Below are positions 27,760 to 40,336 of a stretch of DNA of 64,000 nucleotides, one piece after another. Source of the stretch: Leptospira haakeii. GTDB lineage: Bacteria; Spirochaetota; Leptospiria; Leptospirales; Leptospiraceae. The stretch's first letter is position 1; every line of letters starts with the position of its first letter. The position numbers were made by a program, and so were the translations under genes. The notes beneath the pieces were generated by a model. That model was not told where the DNA came from, did no database searches, and saw nothing but the letters and a program-made list of their open reading frames with translations. The stretch spans positions 372,001 to 436,000 of the forward strand of contig NZ_NPEG01000001.1 of assembly GCF_002812045.1 (NCBI RefSeq), in the 5' to 3' direction.

Positions 27760-30700
27760 ATGTCCCTTGGTATGGAAGACTTCGCCCACCTTCATCTCCA
27801 CACAACCTACTCTATGCTCGACGGGGCGATCCGGATCAAAGAGCTAATGCAGCATGTTAAGGAGCTTGGTATGAGCTCCGTGGCAATGACGGACCATGGA
27901 AACATGTTCGGCGCCATTGAATTTTATAATGAAGCAACCAAAGCCGGAGTAAAACCGATCATAGGCTGCGAATTTTACGTTTCTCCGAACAGAAAAGCGG
28001 AAACGGAAGAATTTAAGATTGCCGACGGAAATGCATACCATCTAATTCTTCTGGCTAAAAACGAAGTAGGTTACAAAAACCTAATAAAGCTCGCTAGCAA
28101 ATCCTATACCGAAGGTTTTTATAAAAAAGCAAGGATCGATTACGATCTTTTAGATAGGCATAGCGAAGGCCTAGTCTGTTTGACTGCTTGTCTCGCAGGA
28201 GAAGTGAACCGCAAAATTTTAGAAGGTAAAGCACCTGAGTCCTTCCAACTTGCAGGCAAACTAAACGAAATTTTTAATAAAGAAGACTTCTATTTAGAGA
28301 TCCAAAACCACGGAATCCCTGAACAAGATATCGTTGCAAAAGGTGTGTACGATCTCGCCCAAAAAACTGGGATTAAATTAGTAGTCACGAACGATTCTCA
28401 CTTCTTAAAAAAGGACGATAAAGAAGCCCAAGACATTCTTCTTCGTATCGGAATGAGAAAAAACATCGAAGACGAAATGGAGTTCGGGTTCAACCAGCAC
28501 TTCTACGTCAAAAGTCCTGCAGAAATGAAGGCACTGTTCCCTGAACTTCCTCAAGCATATTATTCTACTTTAGAAGTTCGTGATAAAGTAGATCTCAAAT
28601 TAAAATTTGGGAATTATCTTCTACCTGAATTTAACGTTCCGGATGGTTTCGATGAATACGGTTTTATGGAAAAACTGGTTTGGGAAGGAATTCAGCAACG
28701 TTACCCTCAGGTTACTTCTGAGATCAAAGAAAGGGTAGAATTCGAGCTAAACACGATCAAGAGCATGCACTTCGCAGGTTACTTCTTGATCGTTCAGGAT
28801 TATATTAACTTTGCTAAAAAAACCGGGATACCTGTAGGTCCAGGAAGAGGATCCGCGGCCGGTTCCATCGTAGCTTATGCACTTGGAATTACGAACGTAG
28901 AACCTTTGCAGTTCAATCTACTCTTCGAAAGATTTTTGAATCCTGACAGGAAGGACATGCCGGATATAGATACGGACTTCTGCGTGGAACGCCGAGAAGA
29001 AGTAATCAATTATATCCGCCAAAAGTACGGAGAAGATAGAGTCGGCCAGATCATCACATTCGGATCTTTGGGTGCAAAAGCAGCTCTCAAAGACGTTGCT
29101 CGAGTGATGAATCTTCCATTCGAAGAATCTAATAAACTCACAAGTTATTGTCCAAGTAAACCTGGTATCACAATCGACGAAGCTTTGGCTATGTCCGGTG
29201 ACTTAAAACAAGCCAGTGAAAAAGACGACTTAAACAAAAAGATATTCGCGATCGCAAAACGTCTAGAGGGAAACCATAGGCAGCCGGGCCGCCATGCCGC
29301 GGGTGTAGTAATTTCTCCTTTTCCGTTGGAAGAAGTGGTTCCTCTTTCTACAGTAGCTGAGAAGGAAAGACCAGGCTTTCGTTCTATCGTAACTCAATAT
29401 GAAAAGAATAATTTAGAAGCCATCGGTCTCATCAAGATGGATATCTTGGGTCTTAAGAACTTAACGACCCTGAACTATGCAATCAAACTTGTAAGAGAAA
29501 GAAGAGGGATCGAATTAGATTTAGATAAAATTCCTCTGGATAACGCAAACACTTACGCATTATTAAGAAAAGCGAATACACTCGGTATCTTCCAGTTAGA
29601 ATCCACCGGTATTACTGATCTTGTGGCTCGAAGCCAAGTCTCCAACTTTGATGAGATCGTAGCCTTGATCGCACTTTATCGCCCTGGTCCAATGGAATCA
29701 GGGATGTTAGAAGAATACTTGGAACGTAAGAGCGGCAAAAAGCCCGTTACTTATCCGCATTCCTCCACCGAATCCATCTTAAAAGAAACATTCGGTCTGA
29801 CAGTTTACCAAGAACAAGTAATGAGTATCTCCCGAGTTGTGGGTGGATACACCATGGGCGAATCGGATATGCTCCGAAAAGCTATGGCCAAGAAGAAAAA
29901 AGAACTTATGGATCCACTTCGGGTCAAGTTCATCGACGGTGCACAAGCACAAGGCCACGCTAAAAAATTCGCAGAAGAACTTTTCGATCAATTGGAAAAA
30001 TTCGGAGGTTATGGATTCAACAAATCCCACTCCGTGGCTTACGCGTTAGTCACCTATCAAACCGCTTATATGAAGGCCAATTACCCAACAGAGTATATGG
30101 CTGCATTACTTGCGGGAGATCATTCTAAAACTACCGACATTACAAAATATATTAATAATGCTCGTGAAATGGGGATCAACGTTTTGACTCCCGACGTAAA
30201 CGAGTCCGACGTATCCTTTTCCGTAATTGATGACCAAACAATTCGATTCGGCATTTCCGCAATGAAAGGTGTGGGAGAAGGCGCTGCAGAAAATATCATC
30301 AAAGCCAGAAAGAACCTCGGAGGTTTTAAAGAAATCACCGAGTTCATGACAAATATAGACACTCGAGTATTGAACAAAAAAATCCTGGAAGCTTTGGTGC
30401 AAGGTGGTGCCTTAGATTCTTTCGGATACACTCGAAAATGTTTATTTGAGTCCATGGATAGTTTGGTTTCTTTCGCACAAAAAGAGCAGGAAAGATCCAG
30501 AGAAGGCCAATTCTCACTTTTCGGTGAAAGCGGACTCAGTTACGAATTAAAACTGCCTAAAGACGCAGACGAATGGGAAATGGAAGACAGACTTAAGAGA
30601 GAAAAATCTGTCACAGGACTTTTCCTTTCCGGCCACCCATTGGATAAATACAAGGGGCACTTAAAAAGTCTAAACTCGGTCCCAATTGAAACATTAGATA

Positions 30701-31293
30701 ATATTAAAGCAGGAAATAAGGTAGAAGTAGTCGGAATCCTTACTTCCTTAAAGATTAAGTTCACCAAGAAAAAAGAAGAATTCGTAAACTTCAAATTGGA
30801 AGATCGCACAGGAGAAATCGAATGTGTGGCTTTCCCTAAAGTGTATCAAAAATTCAAAGAAATCATCAAAGAAGACCAGGCAGTATTCCTAAAAGGAGAT
30901 CTGGATAGGATAGAAGCAGGAGAATCTGAACTAAGGGGACAGATCAAAGTAAATAGTTTCGAGATCTTGAACGATGCCACCATTGAAGACAAAATGGAAA
31001 AGGCACTTCATATCAAACTCGGAGACCGACATAGAAAAATGCCGGATATCATTGGCCAACTGCATACTTTACTCGCTGCTTACCAAGGAAATTCCCAAGT
31101 ATATTTCCATCTAATCTCTGGAGACGAAGAGAAGAAGGTAATCCGAGCTCATAATCATTACTCCGTACAACCAAATCCGGAATTGATGAATCGATTGGTT
31201 ACCTTACTCGGAGAAGATACGGTTTTTGAAAGTTTCGGAGATAATGTAAGACTCTACGGAACAAACGGAACCAAACAAGCGGTTAAGATTTAA
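27760..31293 (+). CDS. dnaE: DNA polymerase III alpha subunit
   Basis: A 1177-residue replicative polymerase. It has an N-terminal PHP domain ([25 protein letters not shown]), a palm domain with catalytic aspartates in MPDIDTDF (plus the [10 protein letters not shown] signature), fingers and helix-hairpin-helix regions, a clamp-binding QFSLF motif near residue 920, and a C-terminal OB fold ([19 protein letters not shown]). It carries out leading- and lagging-strand synthesis in the replisome. The length is typical. A second in-frame ATG lies four codons in (27772), and I kept the first. Confidence 0.97.
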   Translation: MSLGMEDFAHLHLHTTYSMLDGAIRIKELMQHVKELGMSSVAMTDHGNMFGAIEFYNEATKAGVKPIIGCEFYVSPNRKAETEEFKIADGNAYHLILLAKNEVGYKNLIKLASKSYTEGFYKKARIDYDLLDRHSEGLVCLTACLAGEVNRKILEGKAPESFQLAGKLNEIFNKEDFYLEIQNHGIPEQDIVAKGVYDLAQKTGIKLVVTNDSHFLKKDDKEAQDILLRIGMRKNIEDEMEFGFNQHFYVKSPAEMKALFPELPQAYYSTLEVRDKVDLKLKFGNYLLPEFNVPDGFDEYGFMEKLVWEGIQQRYPQVTSEIKERVEFELNTIKSMHFAGYFLIVQDYINFAKKTGIPVGPGRGSAAGSIVAYALGITNVEPLQFNLLFERFLNPDRKDMPDIDTDFCVERREEVINYIRQKYGEDRVGQIITFGSLGAKAALKDVARVMNLPFEESNKLTSYCPSKPGITIDEALAMSGDLKQASEKDDLNKKIFAIAKRLEGNHRQPGRHAAGVVISPFPLEEVVPLSTVAEKERPGFRSIVTQYEKNNLEAIGLIKMDILGLKNLTTLNYAIKLVRERRGIELDLDKIPLDNANTYALLRKANTLGIFQLESTGITDLVARSQVSNFDEIVALIALYRPGPMESGMLEEYLERKSGKKPVTYPHSSTESILKETFGLTVYQEQVMSISRVVGGYTMGESDMLRKAMAKKKKELMDPLRVKFIDGAQAQGHAKKFAEELFDQLEKFGGYGFNKSHSVAYALVTYQTAYMKANYPTEYMAALLAGDHSKTTDITKYINNAREMGINVLTPDVNESDVSFSVIDDQTIRFGISAMKGVGEGAAENIIKARKNLGGFKEITEFMTNIDTRVLNKKILEALVQGGALDSFGYTRKCLFESMDSLVSFAQKEQERSREGQFSLFGESGLSYELKLPKDADEWEMEDRLKREKSVTGLFLSGHPLDKYKGHLKSLNSVPIETLDNIKAGNKVEVVGILTSLKIKFTKKKEEFVNFKLEDRTGEIECVAFPKVYQKFKEIIKEDQAVFLKGDLDRIEAGESELRGQIKVNSFEILNDATIEDKMEKALHIKLGDRHRKMPDIIGQLHTLLAAYQGNSQVYFHLISGDEEKKVIRAHNHYSVQPNPELMNRLVTLLGEDTVFESFGDNVRLYGTNGTKQAVKI

Positions 31294-31330
31294 TTCTTCT
31301 CGCCCCTCATTCGTATATTCCCAAACAACA

Positions 31331-31873
31331 ATGCTGGAAACTTCCCGCCTAGTATTAAGAAAATGGAAACCGGAAGATCTGGAACCTTTTTCCAGAATGA
31401 ATTCTCATCCAAGCGTGATGAGATTTTTCCCTAAATTACTCAATAAATCCGAAACAGAAAAACTCATTCTGAGGATAAATGAACATTGGGAAAAATTCGG
31501 ATTCGGATTATTTGCCTTAGAAGAAAGATCTTCCGGAAAATTTTTTGGATTCACCGGGCTAATGTACGCTAATTTTAATTCGTTCTTCACACCTGCTTTA
31601 GAAATAGGCTGGAGATTGGACCAAAACTTTTGGGCGAAAGGATATGCTAAAGAAGCTGCAATCGCAGCATTAAAATTCGGATTTGAAAATTCTCTTTCAA
31701 GAGAAATTGTTTCTTTCACTTCCAGAATCAATCATGCTTCAAGAGGAGTAATGAATAGTATAGGATTACATTACTCAGGAGAATTTGAACATCCAAGAGT
31801 CAAGTTAGGATCTTCACTAAGAACACATGTTCTTTACAGGATCAACTCAGAAGATTGGAAAAAAAGAATTTAA
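31331..31873 (+). CDS. GNAT-family acetyltransferase (RimJ/RimL type)
   Basis: A 180-residue acetyltransferase opening with MLETSRLVLRKWKPEDLEPF, the standard N-terminus of the RimJ/RimL branch. It has an EIGWRLDQNFWAKGYAKEAA acetyl-CoA motif and a C-terminal NHASRGVMNSIGLHYSGEFE segment. Family members acetylate ribosomal protein N-termini, antibiotics or polyamines, and the specific substrate is unknown. It starts 37 bases after dnaE and probably shares its transcript. Confidence 0.8.
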   Translation: MLETSRLVLRKWKPEDLEPFSRMNSHPSVMRFFPKLLNKSETEKLILRINEHWEKFGFGLFALEERSSGKFFGFTGLMYANFNSFFTPALEIGWRLDQNFWAKGYAKEAAIAALKFGFENSLSREIVSFTSRINHASRGVMNSIGLHYSGEFEHPRVKLGSSLRTHVLYRINSEDWKKRI

Positions 31874-31876
31874 AGT

Positions 31877-32941
31877 CTATCTTTTCAATGTTACTAAACT
31901 AGCCGAAACTTTTCCGCTACCACTTGGATCCACTTTTAAATCCCCACCCGAATGACTGAGAAGATCCCTAGAAAAGCGACTCCAATCCCCCTCTACCAAA
32001 CTTGCACCTTCTACTTGAAGTTCTAAAGTTTTGATCGTAGGATTCCTAAAACTGATCTTTAGATCTTCTACGTGATTCGTAACAGATTCTGAAGTTGCGG
32101 AAACTATCTCTCCTAAAACTAAAAGAAGAAGATTCGCTTCTTTCACGTCTAGTTGATAATGTTTTGAAACCGGATCCAAATTCGGAAGAGCCTTGTATTT
32201 GGAAACAATACGATTCAGATAATTCTCTATTACTTCTCCAATAGAAACACTTTGCACATGTTCCGCATCTTGGGAGACAGTATGGACAGAAGCAAGGGCC
32301 AATATTCTTCTTTCTAAAATCTGCAAAACATTTCGAGTCTCCATGGAATTTTCGGAATCTTTCAGAAAAGAAACCATCTCCAAGATGACTTGCATATTAT
32401 TTCTGACCCTATGAGAAAGTTCTTTTAAAAGAACATCCTTATCCAGGATCAATTTGTCCATATTCGCACCGATTAAAACTGCGAATAACGTAAGGACACA
32501 GAGAGATGCAATTGAATCAGTATAAATTTCATTACCGGTTGATCCGATTGGAATCCCAGTCCTCCAAAGCAGAAGACCCAAACAATAGAACATAGCTACG
32601 ACTGCCATCTTACGGTTGAAAAAGTAGAGTTGGAAAAAAACCAAAACCGGGAACCAAACCGCTGCATTCTTAACACCCGGACCATATATAACTCCAAGCC
32701 CCAAAGCTAAAGCGAACAAAAAGCAAGAAAGATAAACAGCTTCTTTATATTTAGATTTATATAATAAAAAACAACAAAGGATAGAAGTGATCCCAGCAAC
32801 CGTATATCCAGGTCTGAATGTATGATTACCTGTTAGATATTCAAAGCTCAAGATCCCTGCAGACATTAAGCCGACCACTATCGCAATCCCGAAAAGATAT
32901 TTTTTACGAGGCACGCCCGGGATATCTAAGACTTCAAACAT
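31877..32941 (-). CDS. HisKA_2-type sensor kinase with degenerate ATPase domain
   Basis: A 354-residue protein. The first 165 residues contain about six hydrophobic segments, a membrane sensor with little periplasmic loop. KELSHRVRNNMQVILEMVSF (phospho-accepting His 177) is the HisKA_2 dimerisation helix, and ILALASVHTVSQ matches the second helix. The ATP-binding part is eroded. The N-box position reads LVLGEIVSATSESV instead of LxLNELVTNALKHA, and no DxGxG or GxGL box follows. It may accept or hold phosphate, or act as a dimerising sensor, without kinase activity of its own. No response regulator is adjacent. Confidence 0.65.
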   Translation of the reverse strand: MFEVLDIPGVPRKKYLFGIAIVVGLMSAGILSFEYLTGNHTFRPGYTVAGITSILCCFLLYKSKYKEAVYLSCFLFALALGLGVIYGPGVKNAAVWFPVLVFFQLYFFNRKMAVVAMFYCLGLLLWRTGIPIGSTGNEIYTDSIASLCVLTLFAVLIGANMDKLILDKDVLLKELSHRVRNNMQVILEMVSFLKDSENSMETRNVLQILERRILALASVHTVSQDAEHVQSVSIGEVIENYLNRIVSKYKALPNLDPVSKHYQLDVKEANLLLLVLGEIVSATSESVTNHVEDLKISFRNPTIKTLELQVEGASLVEGDWSRFSRDLLSHSGGDLKVDPSGSGKVSASLVTLKR

Positions 32942-33009
32942 AATAGCACCCTAATTTCCGAAAGACCGGAAGGATGACCTATTGGACGTATTAAGCTTTT
33001 AATCCGCAA

Positions 33010-33918
33010 CTAACGAATGCGGTTTACATAGAAAGTAAATGTTTTTTCGGTAAGATTTTGACGAAAGTCCCAGGCCAATACCTTGATCACATTCTCTCCA
33101 TTACGAAAATCCAAATTACCTACCAAATATTGGTCCTTAAAATAGAGATCTGAAAATGGGAAACCTTCCGAGTTTTTCCATTCTCCTTTTTCGTAATGTA
33201 GATTGGAGAAACTAGCTTTCTTCAATAATTGTCCGTTCAAGGAAACTTGGATCTGAGAAACACCTCTTCTCTGGCCCGATTTTTTCCCCGCATCTTGGAT
33301 CCCGACAGTAACCGGAAAAGCTCTAGAAATATTAATATTGTCTCCGTCATTTACCTGGCTGTATTTATATTCATCCTGATGAATAAGTAAATTTCCGATC
33401 ACCGGAGGACTTTCATCTTCCACGATAGGCAAAACCTTCATCGGATCCTGGATGGTCTTTCCGAAATCTTTAAGTAAGACGAAATGGAGGTGGGCTCCAC
33501 TGGAGTGGCCTGTGTTTCCTGTGTAAGCGATTTTTTCTCCACCGGCGACTAGACGTTCTTCTAAAAGCCCAGGGAGGCGACCATCTTTCAAATGGTAATA
33601 GGAAGAATACGTCCCATTTCCGTGATCCAGCCAAACAGAATTCCCGGTTCCGAATTCTTCTCCAAAAGGATCATCTTCGCCAAACCGTGAATAAAGGATC
33701 TTTCCCTCTGCCATCGCCAAAACCGGTTCTCCAGTGGAAGCGATGTCCATTCCGTTATGAAAATGGTCCCCCCTGGATTCTCCGAACACGGATGTAACCT
33801 TATTCTCGATTCCGTCGGTTTTCACAGGGAAAAGAAAATTTATTACTTTATCGTTTTGCGCAAAGGTGCTTAGATGGAACGCGGCCAAGATAATTCCGAG
33901 GGATATACTACGTCTCAT
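33010..33918 (-). CDS. Exported M23 (LytM) metallopeptidase
   Basis: A 302-residue protein with signal peptide MRRSISLGIILAAFHLSTFAQ and an M23 domain: the HFHNGMDIAS zinc motif, LDHGNGTYSSYYHLKDG and the HSSGAHLHFVL second zinc motif, all ligands present. It should cleave peptidoglycan cross-links in the periplasm or act as an amidase activator. A beta-rich C-terminal half (about 130 residues) follows. I use the ATG at 33918. An in-frame ATG at 34023 would add 35 non-signal residues overlapping the divergent sigma gene. Only 34 bases separate it from that gene. Confidence 0.85.
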   Translation of the reverse strand: MRRSISLGIILAAFHLSTFAQNDKVINFLFPVKTDGIENKVTSVFGESRGDHFHNGMDIASTGEPVLAMAEGKILYSRFGEDDPFGEEFGTGNSVWLDHGNGTYSSYYHLKDGRLPGLLEERLVAGGEKIAYTGNTGHSSGAHLHFVLLKDFGKTIQDPMKVLPIVEDESPPVIGNLLIHQDEYKYSQVNDGDNINISRAFPVTVGIQDAGKKSGQRRGVSQIQVSLNGQLLKKASFSNLHYEKGEWKNSEGFPFSDLYFKDQYLVGNLDFRNGENVIKVLAWDFRQNLTEKTFTFYVNRIR

Positions 33919-33952
33919 ATCGTTGGCTCTCAGGTGCAAGGTTACATAAAGA

Positions 33953-34858
33953 ATGAATTTGTCAAAGGATAAAACCCTCGACCTAGTTACCCGTTGCGGG
34001 GAAGGAGACGAGGCGGCTCTCAAGTTATTCTTCGAATCCTATTCCGAAGATATTTACAATTTTCCGATGAAAATCTTTCACCTTAGTGAAGATGATGCCG
34101 GAGACTTCTTCTTATACGCGTTCGAAAGACTGAAAACCGGAGCAAGATTCTCTAGCTTCAAAGGTAAATCAAGTTTTAGAACATGGTTCTACTCCGTTCT
34201 ACGTAATATGCTTATCGATTGGCAAAGAACCAAGCGAGAGCTGAAGATGACCAACCTTGGAAAGATCAACAAGGAAGGAAAAGAATACGCAACGATTGAA
34301 GACGAGCCGGACCTTCGTCCTGACTTAGTGGAAGAGGCACAAGAGCTAACCAAACATTTCCACCAAGTATTAGGAGAAATAGGTGTAGAGAAGAGAGTAA
34401 TTTTCAAACTTTCTTATATATACTATCTCAACCTAGACGAGGAAGAGATCCAATTCCTGATCGAAAAAACAAATCTGAGCGTAGACGAAATTAAAAAGAA
34501 AATTTTGGGCCTTCGATCCGAACTTTCCAAGCGGGAAGAAGAGAATATCCGTATGGAAGACAAGATTACGTCTCTATATTTAAATATTCTAGAGCTGAAA
34601 GAAAAGCAGACCGTAACTGTTAAGAAAGCCCCCTTACTCCCTCAAGAAATAGATAAAACTTCCCAAGCATTAAAGAAGAAATACGAACAACGGAAAAAAC
34701 TCTTAGAAAAGCGCAAAAAAGGCCATTTCCTGGCGAGGACTCCCTACAGAGAGGTTGCTGACCTTTTAGGGATAACCGAGGGAAATGTTAGCGTTACATT
34801 ACTCAGATTGATCGAAAAAATACAAAAAAAACTCAAATTTTCCGAATTGTCTGAGTAG
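33953..34858 (+). CDS. Atypical ECF-like sigma factor
   Basis: A 301-residue sigma-70-family protein. Region 2 is at about residues 15-95 ([50 protein letters not shown]). Region 4 is at the C-terminus ([32 protein letters not shown]). The linker is about 110 residues longer than in standard ECF factors (about 180-190 total) and is highly charged and helical. It could itself bind a regulator. It heads a plus-strand operon with an accessory protein, a CHAT protease and a Cys-cluster protein. No zinc-type anti-sigma gene is present. Confidence 0.8.
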   Translation: MNLSKDKTLDLVTRCGEGDEAALKLFFESYSEDIYNFPMKIFHLSEDDAGDFFLYAFERLKTGARFSSFKGKSSFRTWFYSVLRNMLIDWQRTKRELKMTNLGKINKEGKEYATIEDEPDLRPDLVEEAQELTKHFHQVLGEIGVEKRVIFKLSYIYYLNLDEEEIQFLIEKTNLSVDEIKKKILGLRSELSKREEENIRMEDKITSLYLNILELKEKQTVTVKKAPLLPQEIDKTSQALKKKYEQRKKLLEKRKKGHFLARTPYREVADLLGITEGNVSVTLLRLIEKIQKKLKFSELSE

Positions 34859-34897
34859 AAACAATCGTCTTAAAACCTATTGGAGAATCTTACTCAA

Positions 34898-35638
34898 ATG
34901 GAATCCAACCGCGAAAACTCGGTGCCAGAAATAATCCAGTCACTATTTGAAGGGAAACCTGAAGTTCTGACTAAACTAGAAAAAGACACCGAACTACAAA
35001 ACGAACTCATTAGAATGGAAGAAGCTCTCCAGGCTAGTCTAAAAGCTGCCGGTGAGTCCTACTTCGATTCAGCTTCACGTACACATTCTTTCCAAACCTT
35101 CCAAGAGGATTTGGATCTGAATAAGGCCGAACTAAACGAAGGCTGGCAGGTTAAACCTTTTCCAGAATATCTAAAAAGATATGTGGAAATGGAATTAGCC
35201 CGTAAGGCACAAGGAAAAGAATCCATCGTAGTTAAATTAGGAAAATCCGGAGCACAACTTTTCGGAAGCCTGATTGAAACTCTTCAAATCAACACTCGTG
35301 TGGATTATGCGCCTGCTATGCGTTCTGCAGTAGCAAAATCGCCTTCTTCTTCCGAGTTCATCGTATTTGAAGAAAAAATGGATAAGGACTGCAAGTTCAC
35401 TTACCAAGTCGTACAAGAAACCGACGAAACTGCTTACTTAAGTGTCAAAATCGAATGTCCAAGACCGGAAGATTTCCAAAGAGTAAATCTTTCTAAGGAC
35501 GGAAGATTCATACTTTCCAATCAATTCAACTCCGAGGGGATCACTAATTTCTCCGGATTGAGAGAAGGAAAGTACACAGTAGAGTTTCAGGGAAAAGACT
35601 TGTCTAAATCCATAGATCTCTTTATCCTTTTGGATTAA
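34898..35638 (+). CDS. Sigma/CHAT-associated accessory protein
   Basis: A 246-residue protein with no signal peptide or membrane segment. The N-terminal 110 residues are helical and acidic, and the middle ([20 protein letters not shown]) is helical. The last 85 residues form a beta-sandwich-like module ([40 protein letters not shown]). ATG 34898 is preceded by GGAGA. A TTG at 34880 in frame would add six residues. Lying between the sigma factor and the CHAT protease, it is a good candidate for an anti-sigma factor, protease substrate or adaptor. That role is inference from position only. Confidence 0.45.
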   Translation: MESNRENSVPEIIQSLFEGKPEVLTKLEKDTELQNELIRMEEALQASLKAAGESYFDSASRTHSFQTFQEDLDLNKAELNEGWQVKPFPEYLKRYVEMELARKAQGKESIVVKLGKSGAQLFGSLIETLQINTRVDYAPAMRSAVAKSPSSSEFIVFEEKMDKDCKFTYQVVQETDETAYLSVKIECPRPEDFQRVNLSKDGRFILSNQFNSEGITNFSGLREGKYTVEFQGKDLSKSIDLFILLD

Positions 35639-35651
35639 GAGCGTTGTAACC

Positions 35652-35689
35652 AGTTTCCTTCCTGACTCTTATGTCACGGCAAGGAAACT
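35652..35689 (+). repeat. Inverted repeat between accessory and CHAT genes
   Basis: AGTTTCCTT (35652-35660) pairs perfectly with AAGGAAACT (35681-35689) across a 20-base loop, in the 75-base gap before the CHAT gene. No T run follows, so an RNA stem affecting processing or translation is more likely than a terminator. Confidence 0.5.
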
Positions 35690-35713
35690 TCTTAGGCGCA
35701 GTTTGTAGATCCA

Positions 35714-37552
35714 ATGCTGAACCTAATCATAGACAGAGTCGGTGCCGTAAACGTATTCAATATTCTGGATAGTTCCGGCAGCGGATCAGAATCACATCTT
35801 CAGTCCACTATGGACGAAGATCTAATTCTAGAGTACATTAAGGAAATCGAAAACTTAGTTCGGGTTTCCGTCGCAATCCACCAAAAATCAGCACAAACCC
35901 CAACTTTAGAAACCGATATACTTCATGATCTAAAGATCCTGGGAGAAACTTTTTATGATCAGTTCTTTCCTGCCGCCATCCAAGAAAAACTCAGACTTAC
36001 TACTGAAAAATACCTTCATTTTAATATAGATCCTAAGTTAGGAGTGATCCCGTGGGAGCTCCTACATGACGGCACTTGTTTTCTCTCAGACAAATTCTAT
36101 ATAGGAAAAACTGTAAGAGGAGAATCCAGTAGCGGTGCCTTCAAAGAGAAGGAGAAATTACGAATGCTCATTATCGCGGATCCAACCGAGGATCTAGAAT
36201 GGGCTCAAAAAGAGGGAGAGCAGATCTTCCGTGTACTAAGTGAGAAGGTACCAAGTTCCAGATTAGAGATCGAATTCATAGGCGGACGCCAAGTTACTAA
36301 ATTAAAACTTCTTTCTCTTATCAAAGGAAAGAATATTATCCATTACTCAGGACATCTTTACTTCTCCGATGATCCTTTAGAAAATGGATGGTTGATCTCG
36401 GAAGGAAAGATCTTAAAAGCAAGAGAGATCAAAAACTCCGGATTTAACACCGACATGGTGTTCTCCAACTCTTGCCAATCCAACAAGAGTGCTACTAGAA
36501 ATCTGAATGCTGATCTGATGAACAATTTTGCAGGATCATTTTTGATGTCCGGTATCAAAAGTTTTATCGGCACCAATTGGGAAATCGCAGACAATCAGAA
36601 TACGATCGATTTTACGATCCAGTTTTATACGAACTTATTCGCGGATAGAAGTATTGGCGAATCCTTGTATCTTGCAAAGGAACATGCCAGAAGGAATTAC
36701 GATCCAAGCGATCTTACTTGGACTAACTATAGTTTACATGGACAACCGGTCATTAGAGTAGTTTCCGATCCTACAAAAGGTAAACCGGTCCATAAGATCA
36801 TTAATCCTTCTTTAATATTCAAATTTTATCCGAACCCAATCGCAGCATCTTATTATAAGTTCACTGAAAAGCAAAAAGAAGAATCACTTACTTCCTATCA
36901 ATTGATGGAACATTTGATTTTTGCTTTCGAGGAATTTTCAAAAGTGATAGGTGGAATCTTATTCAGCGATCACCAGAATCACTCTTTAGGAAAATATATC
37001 CCAAATAATCCAGACGATGCATATAATACGGAAAGATGGTGGGAACTGATGTTCCAGTGCCTTCATGATTTCAGAAAATTAGAGATCACTCCAGTTGTTA
37101 CGGATCTACCTGAAATACTTTTCGCGAACAAAGATACGATTTCCAAGATGATCAATTGGATCGATCTGTATTCAAAAGGTCAGATCCAACCGGAATCCGC
37201 TGACGGATATCTGATCACATTCCAGTATTATTTTGAAAATCTTCTGACTGAGTTAGAAGAATTAGAGAGGATCAGTATCTTCTTAGTTTCTACAAACTCT
37301 AATAATCATCTATTCTTCCGTGGAATAAAATCCGAATCTTCTTTAGTTGCTGCTCCAATGATCAAACAGGATTTTATAGGAGAGCAAATCGAGAAGTATA
37401 GAGGAAAGGTAATCGTTTTCCACGAAGATAGAATGCAGATCTTCCCTTTAAACTGTAATATAGTAGAAAATCCTGAAACCAAGGAATTAGAACTCGCGTT
37501 CTTGGGATTTCTTCCTTCTAAGCCTGGGAATCTGCCTCACGGCGGTTTATAA
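35714..37552 (+). CDS. CHAT-domain cysteine protease
   Basis: A 612-residue cytoplasmic protein. Residues about 95-350 form a CHAT (caspase-like) domain with the His-Cys dyad: [10 protein letters not shown] (His 214) and VFSNSCQS (Cys 254). Supporting CHAT motifs are [10 protein letters not shown] (111-120), [10 protein letters not shown] and GTNWEIADN (286-294). The C-terminal 260 residues are unassigned alpha/beta and may recognise the substrate or signal. Unlike many CHAT proteins it has no TPR array. The likely target is a neighbour in the sigma operon. A weak Shine-Dalgarno and a hairpin upstream suggest modest expression. Confidence 0.8.
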   Translation: MLNLIIDRVGAVNVFNILDSSGSGSESHLQSTMDEDLILEYIKEIENLVRVSVAIHQKSAQTPTLETDILHDLKILGETFYDQFFPAAIQEKLRLTTEKYLHFNIDPKLGVIPWELLHDGTCFLSDKFYIGKTVRGESSSGAFKEKEKLRMLIIADPTEDLEWAQKEGEQIFRVLSEKVPSSRLEIEFIGGRQVTKLKLLSLIKGKNIIHYSGHLYFSDDPLENGWLISEGKILKAREIKNSGFNTDMVFSNSCQSNKSATRNLNADLMNNFAGSFLMSGIKSFIGTNWEIADNQNTIDFTIQFYTNLFADRSIGESLYLAKEHARRNYDPSDLTWTNYSLHGQPVIRVVSDPTKGKPVHKIINPSLIFKFYPNPIAASYYKFTEKQKEESLTSYQLMEHLIFAFEEFSKVIGGILFSDHQNHSLGKYIPNNPDDAYNTERWWELMFQCLHDFRKLEITPVVTDLPEILFANKDTISKMINWIDLYSKGQIQPESADGYLITFQYYFENLLTELEELERISIFLVSTNSNNHLFFRGIKSESSLVAAPMIKQDFIGEQIEKYRGKVIVFHEDRMQIFPLNCNIVENPETKELELAFLGFLPSKPGNLPHGGL

Positions 37553-38269
37553 GTGGGTCTTTGCCAACCTTCTGCAGATGTTCCGTTTTCTTGCGGAGCC
37601 TGCTGCGGATTATTCAATCTAGAATTAAAACCGGATCAATTCAGAACTCTATTAAAAGATAGAACGGAAACTTTCAAAAAGTCCGTAGACTTCTCCAAAC
37701 CTTATACGATGGCTGAATTCAGAAAGGTAAGAGAAGAAGCAGAAAAAAATTACGTTAAGAAAGATTCACTCACCTATAATTGCCCCTTCTTAGGAATGCT
37801 TACCGAAGAAGTAAGTGGAATATCTTCGGAGACCAAAGTCAGGAGTAGAATTGGATGTATGATCCATCCTGTTTACACAGGAGATCCTCGTAGCCAGAAT
37901 TATTCCTTTTACGGGGCATCCATCTGCCAAGCTTACGATTGTAGGAACAAAGAAAGAAATTTTGCGGATGAATGGGAGAATGTATTTTCAGAATTTGCAG
38001 ATGATTCTTTTTCTTATTCTTCTCTTTCTTCTGATTATAGAAGTATAGATTTGTTAGAAGGTTATCTGACGGAAAAAGGGATTCCTTCTACCGATTGGTT
38101 TACCGGCTCAAGAGAAACGATTCTTCAAATTCTAAAAATCAAATTCGAACAGAATATCTCCTTATGGAATACTTCTTTCGAACTAGATATGGAAAGCCCA
38201 CCTCCTATCTCGTGGAAAGAAAGATTGGCGAAATGGTTGGGCCTGGAATCGGATGATCCCAGGCTTTGA
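37553..38269 (+). CDS. Cys-cluster (YkgJ-like) protein
   Basis: A 238-residue protein starting with GTG directly after the CHAT stop (no gap). Eight cysteines fall in a pattern recalling the YkgJ/CxxCxxCC metal-chelating family: C4, then CGACC at 14-18, C77, C102, C125 and C130. It probably binds zinc or an iron-sulfur cluster. The C-terminal 100 residues carry no motif. As the last gene of the sigma-CHAT operon it could sense metal or redox state. That is inference from the cysteine pattern. Confidence 0.55.
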   Translation: MGLCQPSADVPFSCGACCGLFNLELKPDQFRTLLKDRTETFKKSVDFSKPYTMAEFRKVREEAEKNYVKKDSLTYNCPFLGMLTEEVSGISSETKVRSRIGCMIHPVYTGDPRSQNYSFYGASICQAYDCRNKERNFADEWENVFSEFADDSFSYSSLSSDYRSIDLLEGYLTEKGIPSTDWFTGSRETILQILKIKFEQNISLWNTSFELDMESPPPISWKERLAKWLGLESDDPRL

Positions 38270-38328
38270 GTTAATTTTGAAAATCGATTTGGATTAGTGG
38301 GGAAGGATAAACGAGAAGATAAAAGATC

Positions 38329-38595
38329 TCAGTCGTTAGAGTTTTTTTTACCGAATTCTTTTTTAGCTTCTTCTACTTTGGAATTAACTTGGCCTGCAAG
38401 GCCTTCCACAGAACGTAATGCGTCTTCGATATACTTTCTCAGATTATTTGCAACTTCGCTTTGGTCTTGAGAACCTTTTGCGGAGAGCTCTTTAAATTCT
38501 TTTTCCACTTTTAAAAGAATACTGTCCGCTTGTTCCCTCAGGGTTTTTGCCGCTCCGATCGCGAAATTCAGTGCTTCTTTGATTTCCTTTTCCAT
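38329..38595 (-). CDS. Phasin-like small helical protein
   Basis: An 88-residue all-helical protein (MEKEIKEALNFAIGAAKTLR, SVEGLAGQVNSKVEEAKKEF) resembling phasin-family proteins that coat polyhydroxyalkanoate granules. Amphipathic heptads cover most of the length. The start at 38595 has AGGGA nine bases upstream, and an ATG at 38637 would add 14 residues with no support. A general coiled-coil protein is the alternative. Confidence 0.55.
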   Translation of the reverse strand: MEKEIKEALNFAIGAAKTLREQADSILLKVEKEFKELSAKGSQDQSEVANNLRKYIEDALRSVEGLAGQVNSKVEEAKKEFGKKNSND

Positions 38596-38674
38596 ACTTT
38601 TGATCCCTATGTATTGTATGATGATTATGCGCCGCACAACGGATTGTCAACAACTTACCGAAACCACAAGGGCA

Positions 38675-38710
38675 TAAAAAAGGAGCAAGGGGAAATCCCG
38701 CTTACTCCTT
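38675..38710 (-). terminator. pckA: Rho-independent terminator of pckA
   Basis: A near-perfect stem (AAGGAG-AAG-GG at 38680-38692 against its complement to 38710, with two mismatches) lies 30 bases after the pckA stop. On the minus strand it ends in a run of six T (38675-38681). Confidence 0.85.
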
Positions 38711-38740
38711 CGGAGATGATCCGACTTTTTAGAGATCAGC

Positions 38741-40336
<1,596 letters not shown>

